Notes under the pieces: generated by a model
Database searches by the model: none
What the model saw: only the letters and a program-made list of their open reading frames with translations
Told to the model about the DNA's origin: nothing
Program-made: the position numbers and the translations under genes
In this document: positions 34,125-43,799 of the stretch, piece by piece
Position numbering within the stretch: the stretch's first letter is position 1
How the letters are laid out: each line of letters opens with the position of its first letter
Assembly: GCF_024362695.1 (NCBI RefSeq)
Contig: NC_065421.1
Location: 9,796,598-9,860,597 of the forward strand
Source: Pectinophora gossypiella
Taxonomy: Eukaryota; Arthropoda; Insecta; Lepidoptera; Gelechiidae
Reading direction: 5' to 3'
Length of the DNA: 64,000 nucleotides

Positions 34125-34465
34125 TTGTGCGTTAGGCCCACCTGTCCGGGGGTCCCGGGTTCGTATCCCGGTGGGGACATATTAATATTACAAAAATCGC
34201 TTTGTGGTCCCTAAGACATTACAGGATCTAAATACCCTAGTGTCCGAAAAGAAAATGATTCGTGCTTAACAGACTTACACTAATGAGTTATTAATTTATC
34301 TTAAGTGCAATTTTCACTAACACAGTTGACTCGACCATTATAGACGGCGATACGACTCACTACATATCACGTTGCTCTAACAGAAAGCTGAGTGTGGTGT
34401 GGGTACTTAGTTCATCATGCGACGAAACTGCAATTAGGAATATCGTCGTGAGCTTATGTTATGGT
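34125..34465 (+). mobile_element. Chimeric SINE: SINE-1 head joined to SINE-5 tail
   Basis: Positions 34,125-34,266 show the SINE-1 head (GGTCCCGGGTTCGTATCCCG, AATCGCTTTGTGGTCCCTAA). At TGATTCGTGCTT it switches to the SINE-5 body (CGACCATTATAGACGGCGAT, CATATCACGTTGCTCTAACA, GTCGTGAGCTTATGTTATGG). The join falls inside the shared SINE core. Confidence 0.65.
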
Positions 34466-34613
34466 TATTATGTACACAAATTGGCCAGACGTTTGCTGAT
34501 TAAGTATTTGAAGCTATTATATGATGTGCTTATATTTATCAATCAATACAAATTATTTTAGCGTTCAATACTTAATTAATTATTGTTTGTTATCATTTAT
34601 TGTACGCATCAAC

Positions 34614-34922
34614 GGCCTCAGTGGTCCAGTGGTTAAGCGTTGGACTCACGATCCGGAGGCCCCGGGTTTGAATCCCGGTGGGGACATATCACAAAAATCA
34701 CTTTTTGATCCCTAGTTTGGTTAGGACACTACACGCTGATCACCTAATTGTCCGAAAGTAAGATGATCCGTGCTTCGGAGGGCACGTTAAGTCGTTGGTC
34801 CCGGTTATTATTTACTGATGTAAGTAATCGTTACATGAGCCTTTGGCGGCTCAATCATAACCCTGATACCAGGGTTGATGAGACTGGTATTCCACCTCAC
34901 AACTCTCACGATAAGAAGAAGA
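34614..34922 (+). mobile_element. SINE-1, full length
   Basis: CAGTGGTCCAGTGGTTAAGC head, GGGTTTGAATCCCGGTGGGG B box, the core, and CTCACGATAAGAAGAAGA tail. Confidence 0.85.
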
Positions 34923-35700
34923 TTGTGTGTATTTACCTACTCGATAACGATGCTTTACAGCTTCATAGCCTTGCTCCTATCAACTGACGAGATCTTGAAG
35001 CTGCAGTCAACAGAAGTACCGTCAAAAAAAAGTCAGAAAAGTTTAAATAAATCAAATGATAGAGGCTGCAGAAGAAGAGACCTTCTTGCGACGTGTCGTA
35101 AGAATGAATACTTTAATGAGAGTGGATGTGGCAAAAAATATATACATACATACATAAACTCACGCCCGTAATCCCTAATGGGGTGGGCAGAGCCACAAGT
35201 AATCAAAGACAACTTGCAGCCACTGTTGATACGAAGTCCAAAGATGGATATGATGAACCTTATGGTGATAAGGGATCAGCCTATCGCCCATAACATTAGT
35301 CCATCATGTTAGAGGACACAATCCCTCCAAAAAATAAAATCCAATCCTTAAAAAATATATCTTACAAAAATAGAAGCAAAGGAAATAAATAATTATTTAA
35401 TAACGGTTCATAATGATTATTATTTTAATTATGACACCTGTTTTTGGAATTTTAATGTCAATAAAGTTATTGAGTACTGAAATGTGGTGTCTGTCTATTG
35501 CAAGTCCTATCAACAGTAGATATGTTGTAAAATTCAAACGTAACCATTTTAGAAGACGTTCAACAGTAAAGTATGCCTTCGTTTCTTCAGCACTTGATTC
35601 TCCGGTGTGGGTGATATTGTCTGTCGCGTAAGTCAAGTTACAGCGGTGTTGGCACAGTTAGGCTATGGGTATGTTTACGTGTAGTCACGTGGTTACTCAC
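34923..35700. other. Start of PC2 intron 1; one dispersed repeat
   Basis: Positions 35,160-35,300 (CCCTAATGGGGTGGGCAGAG, CAAAGACAACTTGCAGCCAC) match 56,690-56,775 and part of 60,310-60,400, a dispersed repeat of unknown class. The rest lies within the presumed first intron of the convertase gene. Confidence 0.45.
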
Positions 35701-35856
35701 CGGGCCGAGGCTCTCGAAGCCGTGGTTGCGCGCGACGTGGTGCGCCTCCGCCGGCCCCACAGACCTCTTGAACCTCACGAGGAACGAGTTGGTAAACACC
35801 TCCTTGGAGGCAGTAGCCGCGATCAGCACGGTTGCAGCCAAGCATTGCAGCCACAT
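35701..35856 (-). CDS. amon: First coding exon of PC2-type proprotein convertase (partial gene)
   Basis: The family cleaves prohormones and neuropeptide precursors after paired basic residues in secretory granules. This exon encodes 52 residues: a signal peptide (about residues 1-18, MWLQCLAATVLIAATASK) and the start of the inhibitory prosegment (EVFTNSFLVRFKRSV, then HHVARNHGFESLGP). The VFTN-FLVRF and HGF-LGP patterns are those of the PC2/amontillado prosegment; furin has a similar but less matching start. The ATG (35,856) has the context GCGAACATG, good for insects. The exon ends in phase 0 with a clean donor CCG|GTGAGT. The catalytic subtilisin domain is not in the window, and I found no further exon to the left in 35.7 kb. 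The local CpG-rich composition fits a promoter-proximal exon. Furin-type alternative cannot be fully excluded from 52 residues. Confidence 0.78.
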
Positions 35857-35879
35857 GTTCGCTCGGTGGCCGCCGACGG

Positions 35880-35945
35880 CTGACTGACGACTCCAGCTGT
35901 TGACGTCACCGCGTATCGATCCACGCCGCACGCATGCGCACAAAA
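35880..35945 (-). promoter_or_regulatory. Putative PC2 core promoter with CRE and NRF1-like sites
   Basis: A perfect palindromic cAMP response element TGACGTCA lies at 35,901-35,908, 45 bp upstream of the ATG. A TCAGT arthropod initiator motif is at 35,883-35,887 on the minus strand, about 27-31 nt before the ATG. The overlapping TGCGCATGCG at 35,931-35,941 resembles an NRF1/erect-wing site. CAGCTG (E-box) is at 35,894-35,899. CRE control would suit a neuroendocrine convertase, but that is inference. Confidence 0.5.
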
Positions 35946-36600
35946 CACCAAAACCTTTGAGGTTTGAGCCCTCACAGATTATAAAAGGGACGTTAACGTT
36001 ACGCGACCATTGTTTTGAATTACACTGCTGAAGTACCGGCATGACCTTGCCATTATTTGCGTTATAATAACAGTCTCCTGATAGATATATATCTACTGAG
36101 ATTTATCTTACTGTCAGTTAAAAGCAATGTAGTGTTCAAACGCGATAATAGCTTTCGGAATGAGGGTTATACGCTTAGTGGAAAAGGTCGACGTCATTTA
36201 TCTGAAATTGCTTTTGTCAGAAACTTCCTAAGACAGTTTAGCAATTTACTAATGGATTTCATACAACCATGATGCTTACTTTGCAATTATTAAGTTATAT
36301 TTCAATGTAAATAGTAGATTCCACATCCTGGGTACTTTAACTTACTTATAATCTTCTTCTTGAAGAAGTGCATAATGTGATTACTGCTCACAGTAACTAT
36401 GAAGATTCATAATGCTTCTATATTTATATACTTACCTACTTCTCTGGCTTCCACATATTCATCAATGGTTGCAATCTCGAGCGCCGGTTGAGAGTGTAGG
36501 CTATAGGTATATTCCCTACTATGTATACCAACTCAACCTTTTTCAAGACCATCATAACACAACACTTTATATTTTTACTTAATATATTTATATAATTTAA
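35946..36600. other. No recognised feature
   Basis: Upstream region of the convertase exon; no other exon or repeat seen. Confidence 0.4.
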
Positions 36601-36690
36601 ATATATATACATAAACTCACGCCTATTTCCCACCGGGGTAAGCAGACTCTATAGAATTCCATTTGCTTCGATCTTGACACAGTATAACAA
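36601..36690 (-). mobile_element. RTE-type LINE tail (family b) fragment
   Basis: ACATAAACTCACGCCTATTT then CCATTTGCTTCGATCTTGAC are the inverse of the family-b 3' end. Confidence 0.65.
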
Positions 36691-36892
36691 TATAATATAT
36701 TATATATTTATTTTATTGTAATCTGGCTGCATAGCGATTTGAGCGAGTGTTAGGTTTAATTTTTCATGTGTCAGCCATTCACGGCTGATTTTATCTATAC
36801 TGATTTTAATGGAAAACCTGTAAATGGCTTTCTGTTGCTATTTTTAAGTCTATTTTGTTTTGTAAGGTTTTACATGTCTATTTATCTATCTA

Positions 36893-37090
36893 CTTAGCCT
36901 GTATCCACCCACTGCTGGGTATAGGCCTCCTCTCTATCCGGTCCTGTGCAAGTCTCATCCATTGCTTTCCCATACCTCACAATGTCATCCGACCACCGGG
37001 ATCGTGGTCTGTCTCGATATCGCATACCATCCCTTGGCCACCATTCAGAAACAGCCTTAGTCCATCTGTTGTCTTCCCGTCTTGCCAATA
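36893..37090 (-). mobile_element. RTE-type LINE C-terminal fragment (family d)
   Basis: The minus strand reads MARREDNRWTKAVSEWWPRD, GMRYRDRPRSRWSDDIVRYG and EEAYTQQWVDTG. This is the C-terminal region of an RTE-type LINE ORF, with an internal deletion before EEAYTQQ. Confidence 0.75.
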
Positions 37091-37475
37091 TTTTCTCACT
37101 GCTCGGGTAAATAATTATTCAAATATACAGAGGCAAATGTTAAAATTATTGTTGCTTGATATTTGGAGCAGATATGGTTGTAGAATTATTTTGCTGTCAT
37201 TTTTTGCATGTCACATAGTAAATATTACAGTTCTTACAAATAAATATATATAAACATGTGACAACCTGTGTATGTATATTGCTTGACTTTACTATGAAGA
37301 ATAATAATTGGTGGAAGATGTGTTGTGACTTGCGCCTGGGTGTAATAACAAAGATCATCATATATACCCATAAACAAAGATAAAAGATGCATATTGCTCT
37401 TACCCATGGAATTAGAAGGTTAATCGAAGGCAACTGTGTAAAAGTAGTTTAAATTACTAAAGTCAAGGCAGTATA
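37091..37475. other. No recognised feature
   Basis: AT-rich; nothing recognised. Confidence 0.4.
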
Positions 37476-37728
37476 TACATTGTTTTAAGTTTACGCGGTT
37501 ATTATCATAATTAAAGCACATAATAACGGGTTATTACCGCGTTTAAATCAGGGATATGAGACTCCCGATATTTTGACACTGTTGCAAGTGCCATGATCAC
37601 GGGATGACCGATGGAATTGGAGTGGAGTAGGTGGAATCATGGCAAATGCAACAGTGTCGAAATATATGGAGTCTCATATCCCTGATTTAAACGCGGTAAG
37701 AACCCGTTATTATGTTTTAATCAAGGCT
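37476..37728. repeat. MITE family 3, complete foldback
   Basis: The left arm starts CATAATAACGGGTTATTACC and the right arm ends GGTAAGAACCCGTTATTATG. Pairing continues through TTAAATCAGGGATATGAGAC and its inverse for about 68 bp, and more loosely into GCCATGATCAC / GGAATCATGGC. The loop is about 40 bp. No coding capacity. Confidence 0.8.
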
Positions 37729-37826
37729 GTATGGTCCTCAGATATTTGCGGGCCTTATATAAGTCGAATTTAAACATCAACGTATGTTTTCTATTTAACG
37801 TACGTTTTCATGTGAGTGTGAGACTG

Positions 37827-38010
37827 TCCTTTGTTTGGGACATTTGGGACATTGTCCAAAAAAGTAAAAGGCACGTTAAGCTGTTAATCCCGGGTTACTA
37901 GCTCAAATGCCTCCACCAACCCGCAGTGGAAGTGCGTGGTGGAGTATGCTCCATACCCCCTCCGATATATTGAAGGGGAGGCATGTGCCCAGCAGTGGGA
38001 CGTTTTCATA
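37827..38010 (+). mobile_element. SINE-2 body and tail
   Basis: GACTGTCCTTTGTTTGGGAC, a shortened core (AAAGGCACGTTAAGCTGTTA), CCTCCACCAACCCGCAGTGG and GTGCCCAGCAGTGGGACGTT. The head is missing. Confidence 0.75.
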
Positions 38011-38295
38011 ATTATTTGCAACTTGGCATAAGTTTGCTAAGCCCTCAGCGTTCTCCATCTGTCCAGTGAGTGTTCTGACATCTAGTAGTTTGTTAAAATT
38101 ATTCTGTTGGTCAAGTAATTCTGGTTCTTGCTGGCAAGCAAGATAACGTAGTTCTTGCGTCGATACACAGATGGCGCGACTGTAGCGGTTTAAACCAAGG
38201 TTTAGACGGACTGCTCTGTAACTAGTATCGGGAAAGTATCTCCTTTTCGTTTTTAAAACGATGGAACATTTTTTTAAATTAAAATATGCTCAAAT

Positions 38296-38600
38296 CTTAT
38301 ATAACATAACATAAGCTATATTCCAATCTGGTAGTCAGAGGTACATCCATCGCAAATGAATTAAGTACCCACACCTCACAGAGCTTTCTGTTAGACCAAC
38401 ACGATAGGTGGTGAGCCGTATCACCGTTTATAATGGTCGAGCCGAATGTGTTAGTGAAAACTTCACTTAAGAAATAACTGAACAACCTGCACTTAAGATA
38501 GATAAGATATTAATAACTCATTGATGCAAGCCACCGGGCTTTGGTACCGACCAGGGTCCGAGTCGGCGCTCTCCGTTTGAGAAGCATGCCAGTTTTATTA
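38296..38600 (-). mobile_element. SINE-5, near-complete
   Basis: Inverse of the 18,249 copy: AGAGGTACATCCATCGCAAA, CAGAGCTTTCTGTTAGACCA, GTATCACCGTTTATAATGGT and a head with CCGGGCTTTGGTACCGACCA. Confidence 0.7.
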
Positions 38601-38710
38601 CAACCTTGGTGATTATAATTATCTTTATAAGATTATAATGACGCTTCTTCTAAAAAAATACAAAATAAAATACTAAAATACTGGGCTGAAAAAATCTGAA
38701 TGCCGTAGAA

Positions 38711-39043
38711 ACTGATTCCTGTACATACCAACTAATTTTAAGTTATACCTGTCATTTTTTATCCGCCGAAGAAGGAAATCGACAGACATAAAATTTATGG
38801 AACACACGTCAATTTTACAAACCATCCCAATTTTTATATTAGCCAATAACCCGATAGGATTAAGTTGACAGTACACGTCAAACGGGTTGCTTACCAGCGA
38901 GATGCCTATTTTGTTCGCCCGGATTATTCATTCATTTTAAAATTGACAGTTGTCAATCATCCGTCCCTTTCCTTTGCTGCGTATTAAATAATGACGGGTA
39001 TAACTTAAAATAAAATTAGGATGTGTCTGCAGGAATCGGGGCT
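38711..39043 (-). repeat. MITE family 2, near-complete
   Basis: CTGATTCCTGTACATACCAA to TGTGTCTGCAGGAATCGGGG. The interior order is inverted relative to 7,680 (AATAACCCGATAGGATTAAG, then TTGTTCGCCCGGATTATTC), so it lies on the minus strand. It is about 200 bp upstream of protease gene A. Confidence 0.75.
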
Positions 39044-39142
39044 ATTATCTGTATATTTCGCCTGATATAATTTGATCGCACGCGTCTAACCGCGCGCGTT
39101 TTTCTTTTCTCCAGTGAAAAATCTTATCGCGTTATCACGAAT

Positions 39143-39178
39143 TATAAACGTAGCTAAGTCGGTAATTACTTAAACAGT
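39143..39178 (+). promoter_or_regulatory. Possible core promoter of gene A
   Basis: TATAAA at 39,143-39,148 and ACAGT at 39,174-39,178 have TATA-to-initiator spacing. The start codon follows about 60 nt after. This is motif-based only. Confidence 0.35.
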
Positions 39179-39238
39179 AAGAAGCATTTAAAATGTTCAA
39201 TTAAGCGTGTTCTTTTGTAATAGGAACCCGTTTTTATA

Positions 39239-42200
39239 ATGTTATTTCCGTATAAACTATTAGTATTGCTTAGTATATATTTTTGCGCATGTAAGCGAAA
39301 TATGAGGAAATCAGGAACAAGGATAGGAGGGGGAGATTACGTGAAGCCTCATCAGGAGCCGCATACGGCTTTCGTAAGGTTGCATTGCGGAGACCATTTC
39401 TGGTTTTGTAGCTCGTCAATCGTCAACCAGTTTATCGTAATGACCGCTGCACATTGCCTGACTGGGTGTGATCACCGAGTTGGTATCGACGTCTATGCTG
39501 GCCATAGCAACTTAAAAACGGTGAGGTTTATTTCAATTTCAACATTACAATACATTATCATAACAATAAAGTACAAAGTAAGTTTCGGCTACCGCGGTAA
39601 GTAACCAAGCAAATCCCTATTTGCCATGACGCAATTTATATTTCTTACATCGCATGGATGACAAAAATGACAAACAAAGTGCCAAAGCCTAAGGCCAGGC
39701 GCGCACTACGAGTTTTTCGCCGCGCGGCAGAAAAAACAGTAACATGTCGCACTGTAATACTGTACCAAACAGTTTTAAATTGTATTGCGCGCACTTGACG
39801 GCAGAGCTACCGCAATGGGGCGACATTATGCCGCTGCTCTTTTGTAGTGCGCACCTGGCCTAACACCCGTATTCTAAGATGTTCAACTCGAAGCTTCCTG
39901 GACTCCGTCCTCAGTTGAGCCGACCTCAAGGTCTTTCTCGAAATCAGCTCAAAATCGGTACTCTTACACGGCGCTTCAACCTTACCTCGACCATAGAATA
40001 AGGAATTATACCACGTACAGAACGGCAACTCTCCGCTCCCCACCAGCGGCTGAGCTAGGTTTACCTCAAAGGTCTTACTTTAGTCTACAATCGTATGGGC
40101 GTCAGACGTTCACACACACAGATGCGCGTGTACGATAACGTCAATATGTAGTATCCGTGTAAAACGAGGTGTTTTCTGTGAAGTGTCTTGAGTTCGATCC
40201 AGTAAGGCATTCATTTCTTATTATTTTGTCGATAGTATGATATGCTCGACTCCAGTTGAAGACGTAAACGTCAAGTTAAAATACCGAAATGCTAAGCGTT
40301 AATTGTTAATGCCATTGTCAAAATAGTAATCTAATTCTAGATGAAAGTCCACAGGAAAGCCGGGCCGTTTGTAATTCATGAAAACTTTAATGAAGTGACT
40401 TCTTATGCGGATATTGCTTTGATATCAGTAGAAACACCAATGCCATTGAGTCGAGAAGTAAAACGCGTCATTATTCGAACGTCATTTCCTAGTGATAGTG
40501 AAGGTTTTGTAACTGGATGGGGAGTCATAAATGTAAGTATTTATTATAACACACATCTGGCTCTGTGGTCCAGTGGTCGAGCGTTGTTCTCACGATCTGG
40601 ACATCCCAGGTGCGAATCCCAGTGAGGACATATCACAAAATTCACTTTCTGATCCCTAGTTGTTAAGACATAACAGGCTGATCACCTGATTGTCATAAAG
40701 ATGATCCGTGCTTCAGAAGGCTCTCTCAAAGTCGTTACATGAGACATGTCAGGGACCCTTGGCGGCTCAAATAACCATGAAAATCAGGGTCGATGTGGTT
40801 GATAATCCACCTATCAACCCACACGATAGAAGAAATACTACTTGTAGCACATTTCTAAGATACGTTTGCTAATGAGTATTTTAAACTTAGTAACAAAATG
40901 ATGCTAATTCCAGTAGACACCATCAAAATTTCTTATCCGCCAACAAGGAAAAGGACGGATGATCAATAACTGTTAATTTTAATGAATCAGCGAATGAATA
41001 TCTCGCTGGTATATCTACAACCTGTTTGATGTGGGCTGTCAACTTAATTCTGTCGGGTTATTGGGCAAAATTTATTTCTGCCTAAAATTGTCGTGTGAAT
41101 TTGATGCTTGTTGATTACCCGTCCCTTTTCTTTTCGGCGTATATCTGAAAATTATTTAGCCCCATTATTTTTATTAAATATTTTTCAGAGATCAACCGGA
41201 GCTACTCCAATTGACTTGAAGAGGTTAAAAATGAAATTATTTGCTTCAAAACATTGCGACATAAATAGAAATATGAAAAAAGGAAATATGTGCGCTACGA
41301 GTGGAAATGTTGCGCATTATCCTGATAAGTAAGCTGGTTTACTATTTTTTTTTAATATTATTGGGTTTGCTTTTAACACCATTCTGCCTCTTATAGAGGT
41401 TAAGAAAATGGAACGATATATTATTATTATATATGTCATTTTCATATCACACTTTAAGAATATAATAAGGAATAATACTACGTCCAAAACGGCAACTTTC
41501 CGTTCCCCACCAGCCTCTAAGCTAGATTTACCTCACCCCAAGAGTTAAACGTTTCCTTGTTTATTATCGGTAACGTATATATAACCCGTCCGAATTTAAT
41601 GGATTTGTACCTGCGAGACATCACTCACGTCGCGTTTTTGTTGTTGTCACTTTACTAAGTCGGCTTAAATAAATAACACAATATGAGCTCACGACTATAT
41701 CCCAATTGGAGTAGTCAGAGATACAACCATCACAAGATGAACTAAATACTCACATCTCACCGAGCTTTCTGTTAAACCAACGTCGAGCCAACTGTTTTAG
41801 TCTTCTATCGTATGGGTTGTGAGGTGGTGGACCAACCTCAGCCACCCTGGTGTCAGGGTAATTATTGCCCAATTTGCCCCTGACATGGCTATCGTAACAA
41901 ACACATAAATAGCACGGATCATCTTACTTTCGGACAATCGGCAGGGTCAGTGTCCTAATCAAACTAAGGATCACCAAGTGTTTTTTATACCCACCACAAT
42001 TCGAACCCGGAACCTTCGGATCGTGAGCCCAACGCTCAACCACTGGACCATGGAGACCTTACTTAAATAAATTAAAAGGTTTGTTTCAGAGGTGACTCCG
42101 GCGGGCCTTTTGTAACCAGGGATTTCCAACAAATTGGCTTAGTGTCTCACAGCAGCGTAAAGTCTCCTCATATGGTCGTATTAACTAATGTGTCCCAGTT

Positions 42201-42252
42201 CCTACACTGGATAAGGACTACAAGCAAATCACTAATCTGTGCCAATAAATGA
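39239..42252 (+). CDS. Serine protease A (S1 chymotrypsin fold, secreted zymogen)
   Basis: Exons: 39,239-39,520, 40,341-40,532, 41,189-41,328, 42,090-42,252; GT-AG introns of phase 0, 0, 2; 258 residues. Residues 1-18 are a signal peptide. The propeptide ends at Arg28 and the mature chain begins IGGG. The catalytic triad is His72 (MTAAHC), Asp118 (YADIAL) and Ser208 (GDSGGP). The other landmarks are GWG at the end of exon 2, Cys168/Cys182 equivalents in exon 3 (KHCDIN, NMCATS), and QIGLVS with Ser214. Before GDSGG the residues are HYPDK, so Cys191 is absent, and no Cys220 equivalent exists. Extra cysteines are in RLHCGDH and LTGCDH and near the C-terminus (LICANK). Specificity cannot be assigned from residue 189 (Tyr by this alignment). 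It is secreted, and its substrate is unknown. Introns 2 and 3 carry SINEs. It leads a tandem array with B and C. Confidence 0.9.
39690..39862. repeat. Short inverted-terminal MITE in intron 1 of gene A
   Basis: TAAGGCCAGGCGCGCACTAC at the left and GTAGTGCGCACCTGGCCTAA at the right are near-perfect inverse ends, about 173 bp apart. A related end (TAAGGCCAATGCGCACAGAG) starts at 52,593. Confidence 0.65.
40010..40195 (+). repeat. Repeat URep-2 in intron 1 of gene A
   Basis: AACGGCAACTCTCCGCTCCC, GCTGAGCTAGGTTTACCTCA, CTACAATCGTATGGGCGTCA and GATGCGCGTGTACGATAACG recur at 52,710-52,905 (+) and 62,595-62,800 (-). A short piece is at 41,480-41,545. All copies lie inside introns of this protease cluster. 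Confidence 0.65.
40556..40838 (+). mobile_element. SINE-1 in intron 2 of gene A
   Basis: Head CTCTGTGGTCCAGTGGTCGA, a diverged B box GGTGCGAATCCCAGTGAGGA, the core region, and tail to CCACACGATAGAAGA. Confidence 0.75.
40908..41165 (+). repeat. MITE family 2, partial, in intron 2 of gene A
   Basis: GCTAATTCCAGTAGACACCA, TTCTTATCCGCCAACAAGGA, GTCAACTTAATTCTGTCGGG and CCGTCCCTTTTCTTTTCGGC are in family order; it ends shortly before exon 3. Confidence 0.65.
41480..41545 (+). repeat. URep-2 fragment in intron 3 of gene A
   Basis: ACGGCAACTTTCCGTTCCCC then CTAAGCTAGATTTACCTCAC. Confidence 0.5.
41680..42060 (-). mobile_element. SINE-5 fragment followed by SINE-1, intron 3 of gene A
   Basis: 41,680-41,790 has GAGCTCACGACTATATCCCA and CACCGAGCTTTCTGTTAAAC (SINE-5, minus). 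41,802-42,060 is SINE-1 on the minus strand, from CTTCTATCGTATGGGTTGTG to CAACCACTGGACCATGGAGA. The SINE ends about 30 bp before the exon 4 acceptor. Confidence 0.75.
42244..42249 (+). promoter_or_regulatory. AATAAA overlapping the end of gene A
   Basis: The last codons Asn-Lys-stop are AAT AAA TGA, so a canonical polyadenylation hexamer lies immediately before the stop codon. If it is used, the 3' UTR would be only 10-30 nt. Gene C has an in-frame AATAAA at the matching Asn-Lys codons (53,062-53,067), but there it lies 30 nt before the stop. Confidence 0.3.
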
Positions 42253-42289
42253 ATGAACTGTTACATTCTATTTATAATTTTACACACAT

Positions 42290-42400
42290 ACACACAAAAA
42301 CTCACGCCTACTCACGGAAGCAGAGACTATGGAATTCCATTTGCTTCGATCCTGACACTCCTGTCTTGCTTCCTCCACATCAACCATTAGTCATCAACAT
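42290..42400 (-). mobile_element. RTE-type LINE tail (family b) downstream of gene A
   Basis: AAAACTCACGCCTACTCACG, GGAATTCCATTTGCTTCGAT and CTTGCTTCCTCCACATCAAC are the inverse family-b 3' end. A CATCA-rich stretch follows to 42,470. Confidence 0.65.
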
Positions 42401-42659
42401 ACAATCACATTAAATCATCATCACATCACATCATTTCATCAAACATCATTCATCATCATCCCATCCTCATTCATTATTTTATATCAATATGAACAGCCTA
42501 TACGTCCCACTGCACTGGTCTTCCCTCGATCCACCTGGGAGGCGGTATGGAGTATACTAGACCACGGTTAGGTAATAATTTTAGTCAATTTTATGTTTTG
42601 CTACTTTTTTGTCAATGAATTCGTTACAATTATAAAGTTTTTTTTAAAAAAACAGATCG

Positions 42660-42679
42660 GGGGGCACGGCCGTGCCCCC
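42660..42679. repeat. Perfect 20-bp palindrome
   Basis: GGGGGCACGGCCGTGCCCCC, followed by GCCAAGTCGAGCGCGAAGC. It is a GC-rich island in AT-rich DNA and could be a transposon terminus or hairpin. Confidence 0.7.
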
Positions 42680-43300
42680 GCCAAGTCGAGCGCGAAGCAA
42701 ACACTGACGTACCATCCTTTACTGTAAAGTTTCCTCGTTTAAATTAATATAGCGTTTAATTATAATACCATGTGTACTGTTAGGCAACTTTTATCATACC
42801 TATCTACTTTATTAATTTTTAAGTGTTAAAAAACAGTTTGTGAGTTTCTATGAGCTCGAGAGTTTTCACAAAACCGTATTTATGCTTATTTGCCAGTTGC
42901 AGTGCCCTTACCGGGTCCATGTTGAAACTATAATACTTACTTCTGTATTTTTATAACACCACAATTTGTACGAACACATGGTCGCAATAAAACATTTATT
43001 TCTATTATTCATAAACATATAGATAATATTATAATATGAAGACACGGTAGCAGCACTAAACCAACACAGAAAAGCAGCAGCAGAAAAGCAAAAGTGCAGA
43101 CAGTAGTAAGTTCTTACCACAGACAATGACATAAAAGGATTGAAATTTTTCTTCATTCATTCATTTAACAAAAATAGCAACGTAATGCAGTGAATAAAAA
43201 CAAACGCTTTTTTTTATTATATTGCCCGACAGATTTGCCTGGTCGATCCTCTAAATAATATTACTTGTATCGCAACAGTACAGTGCAGCAATAACACTGG
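42680..43300. other. Spacer between gene A and the gag-like frame
   Basis: AT-rich with CAGCAGCAGAAAAGC-type low complexity near 43,070-43,095. The last 100 bp (GATTTGCCTGGTCGATCCTC) may be retrotransposon leader, but I could not find LTR ends. Confidence 0.35.
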
Positions 43301-43630
43301 ATGTCTAACATTTCTTCGGAATCAAATACTTCGACGGAGTGGTATGACGAAGAAGAACGTGATGATAGAATGGCGGAACAGGTAAAGCGTCTCAATATAG
43401 CACGTGGCCAGTGCAAGGCCACCATAACAAGAGCTGAAAAATTCTTCACGGACACCCCGTTAGAGTCAATAACGACAGAGGACTTGCAGATCAGGCAAAA
43501 ATCAATTTGCGCGGCATATGAAAAATACCAATCGCTTTCCATTGACATGCAACTTCTTGATGTAGAAGTCGATGCAGATGATGAAGAGTGCTACAGGGAG
43601 TCCGAGGCTACCAGAAGTTCGAGGCTATAG
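43301..43630 (+). pseudogene. BEL/Pao-like retrotransposon gag N-terminal fragment
   Basis: A 109-codon frame with a start codon. It is acidic at the start (EWYDEEERDDRMAEQVKRLN), followed by RGQCKATITRAEKFF, LESITTEDLQIRQKSICAAY and EKYQSLSIDMQLL. This spacing (basic/ITR motif, then a Y-EKYQ helical stretch, then an acidic linker) resembles the N-terminus of BEL/Pao gag. There it is followed by a zinc knuckle and protease, neither of which is present. The frame ends inside the 17-nt minisatellite (next entry), so the 3' part of the element has been replaced. It lies between protease genes A and B. It could also be an unrelated coiled-coil protein fragment. Confidence 0.5.
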
Positions 43631-43799
43631 GGAGTCTGAGGCTACTGAGAGTACGGAGCTATAGGGAGTCCGAGGCTACCGGGAGTCCGAGGCTACAGAG
43701 TGTCTGAGGCTACCAGGACTCCGGGGTTATCGGAAGTCCGAGGCTACAGGAAGTTCGAGCCTACAGAGAGGACATTGCTACAGGGAGTCTGAGGCTACA
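43596..43799 (+). repeat. 17-bp minisatellite, 12 units
   Basis: Twelve tandem units of consensus GGGAGTCCGAGGCTACA, with unit-to-unit differences of one to several bases. Because 17 is not a multiple of three, all frames are hit and the gag-like frame stops at 43,630. Confidence 0.9.

Noticed and set aside
35665..35883. Plus-strand open frame over the convertase exon
   Set aside because: The minus strand shows the signal peptide, PC2-type prosegment and a correct splice donor.
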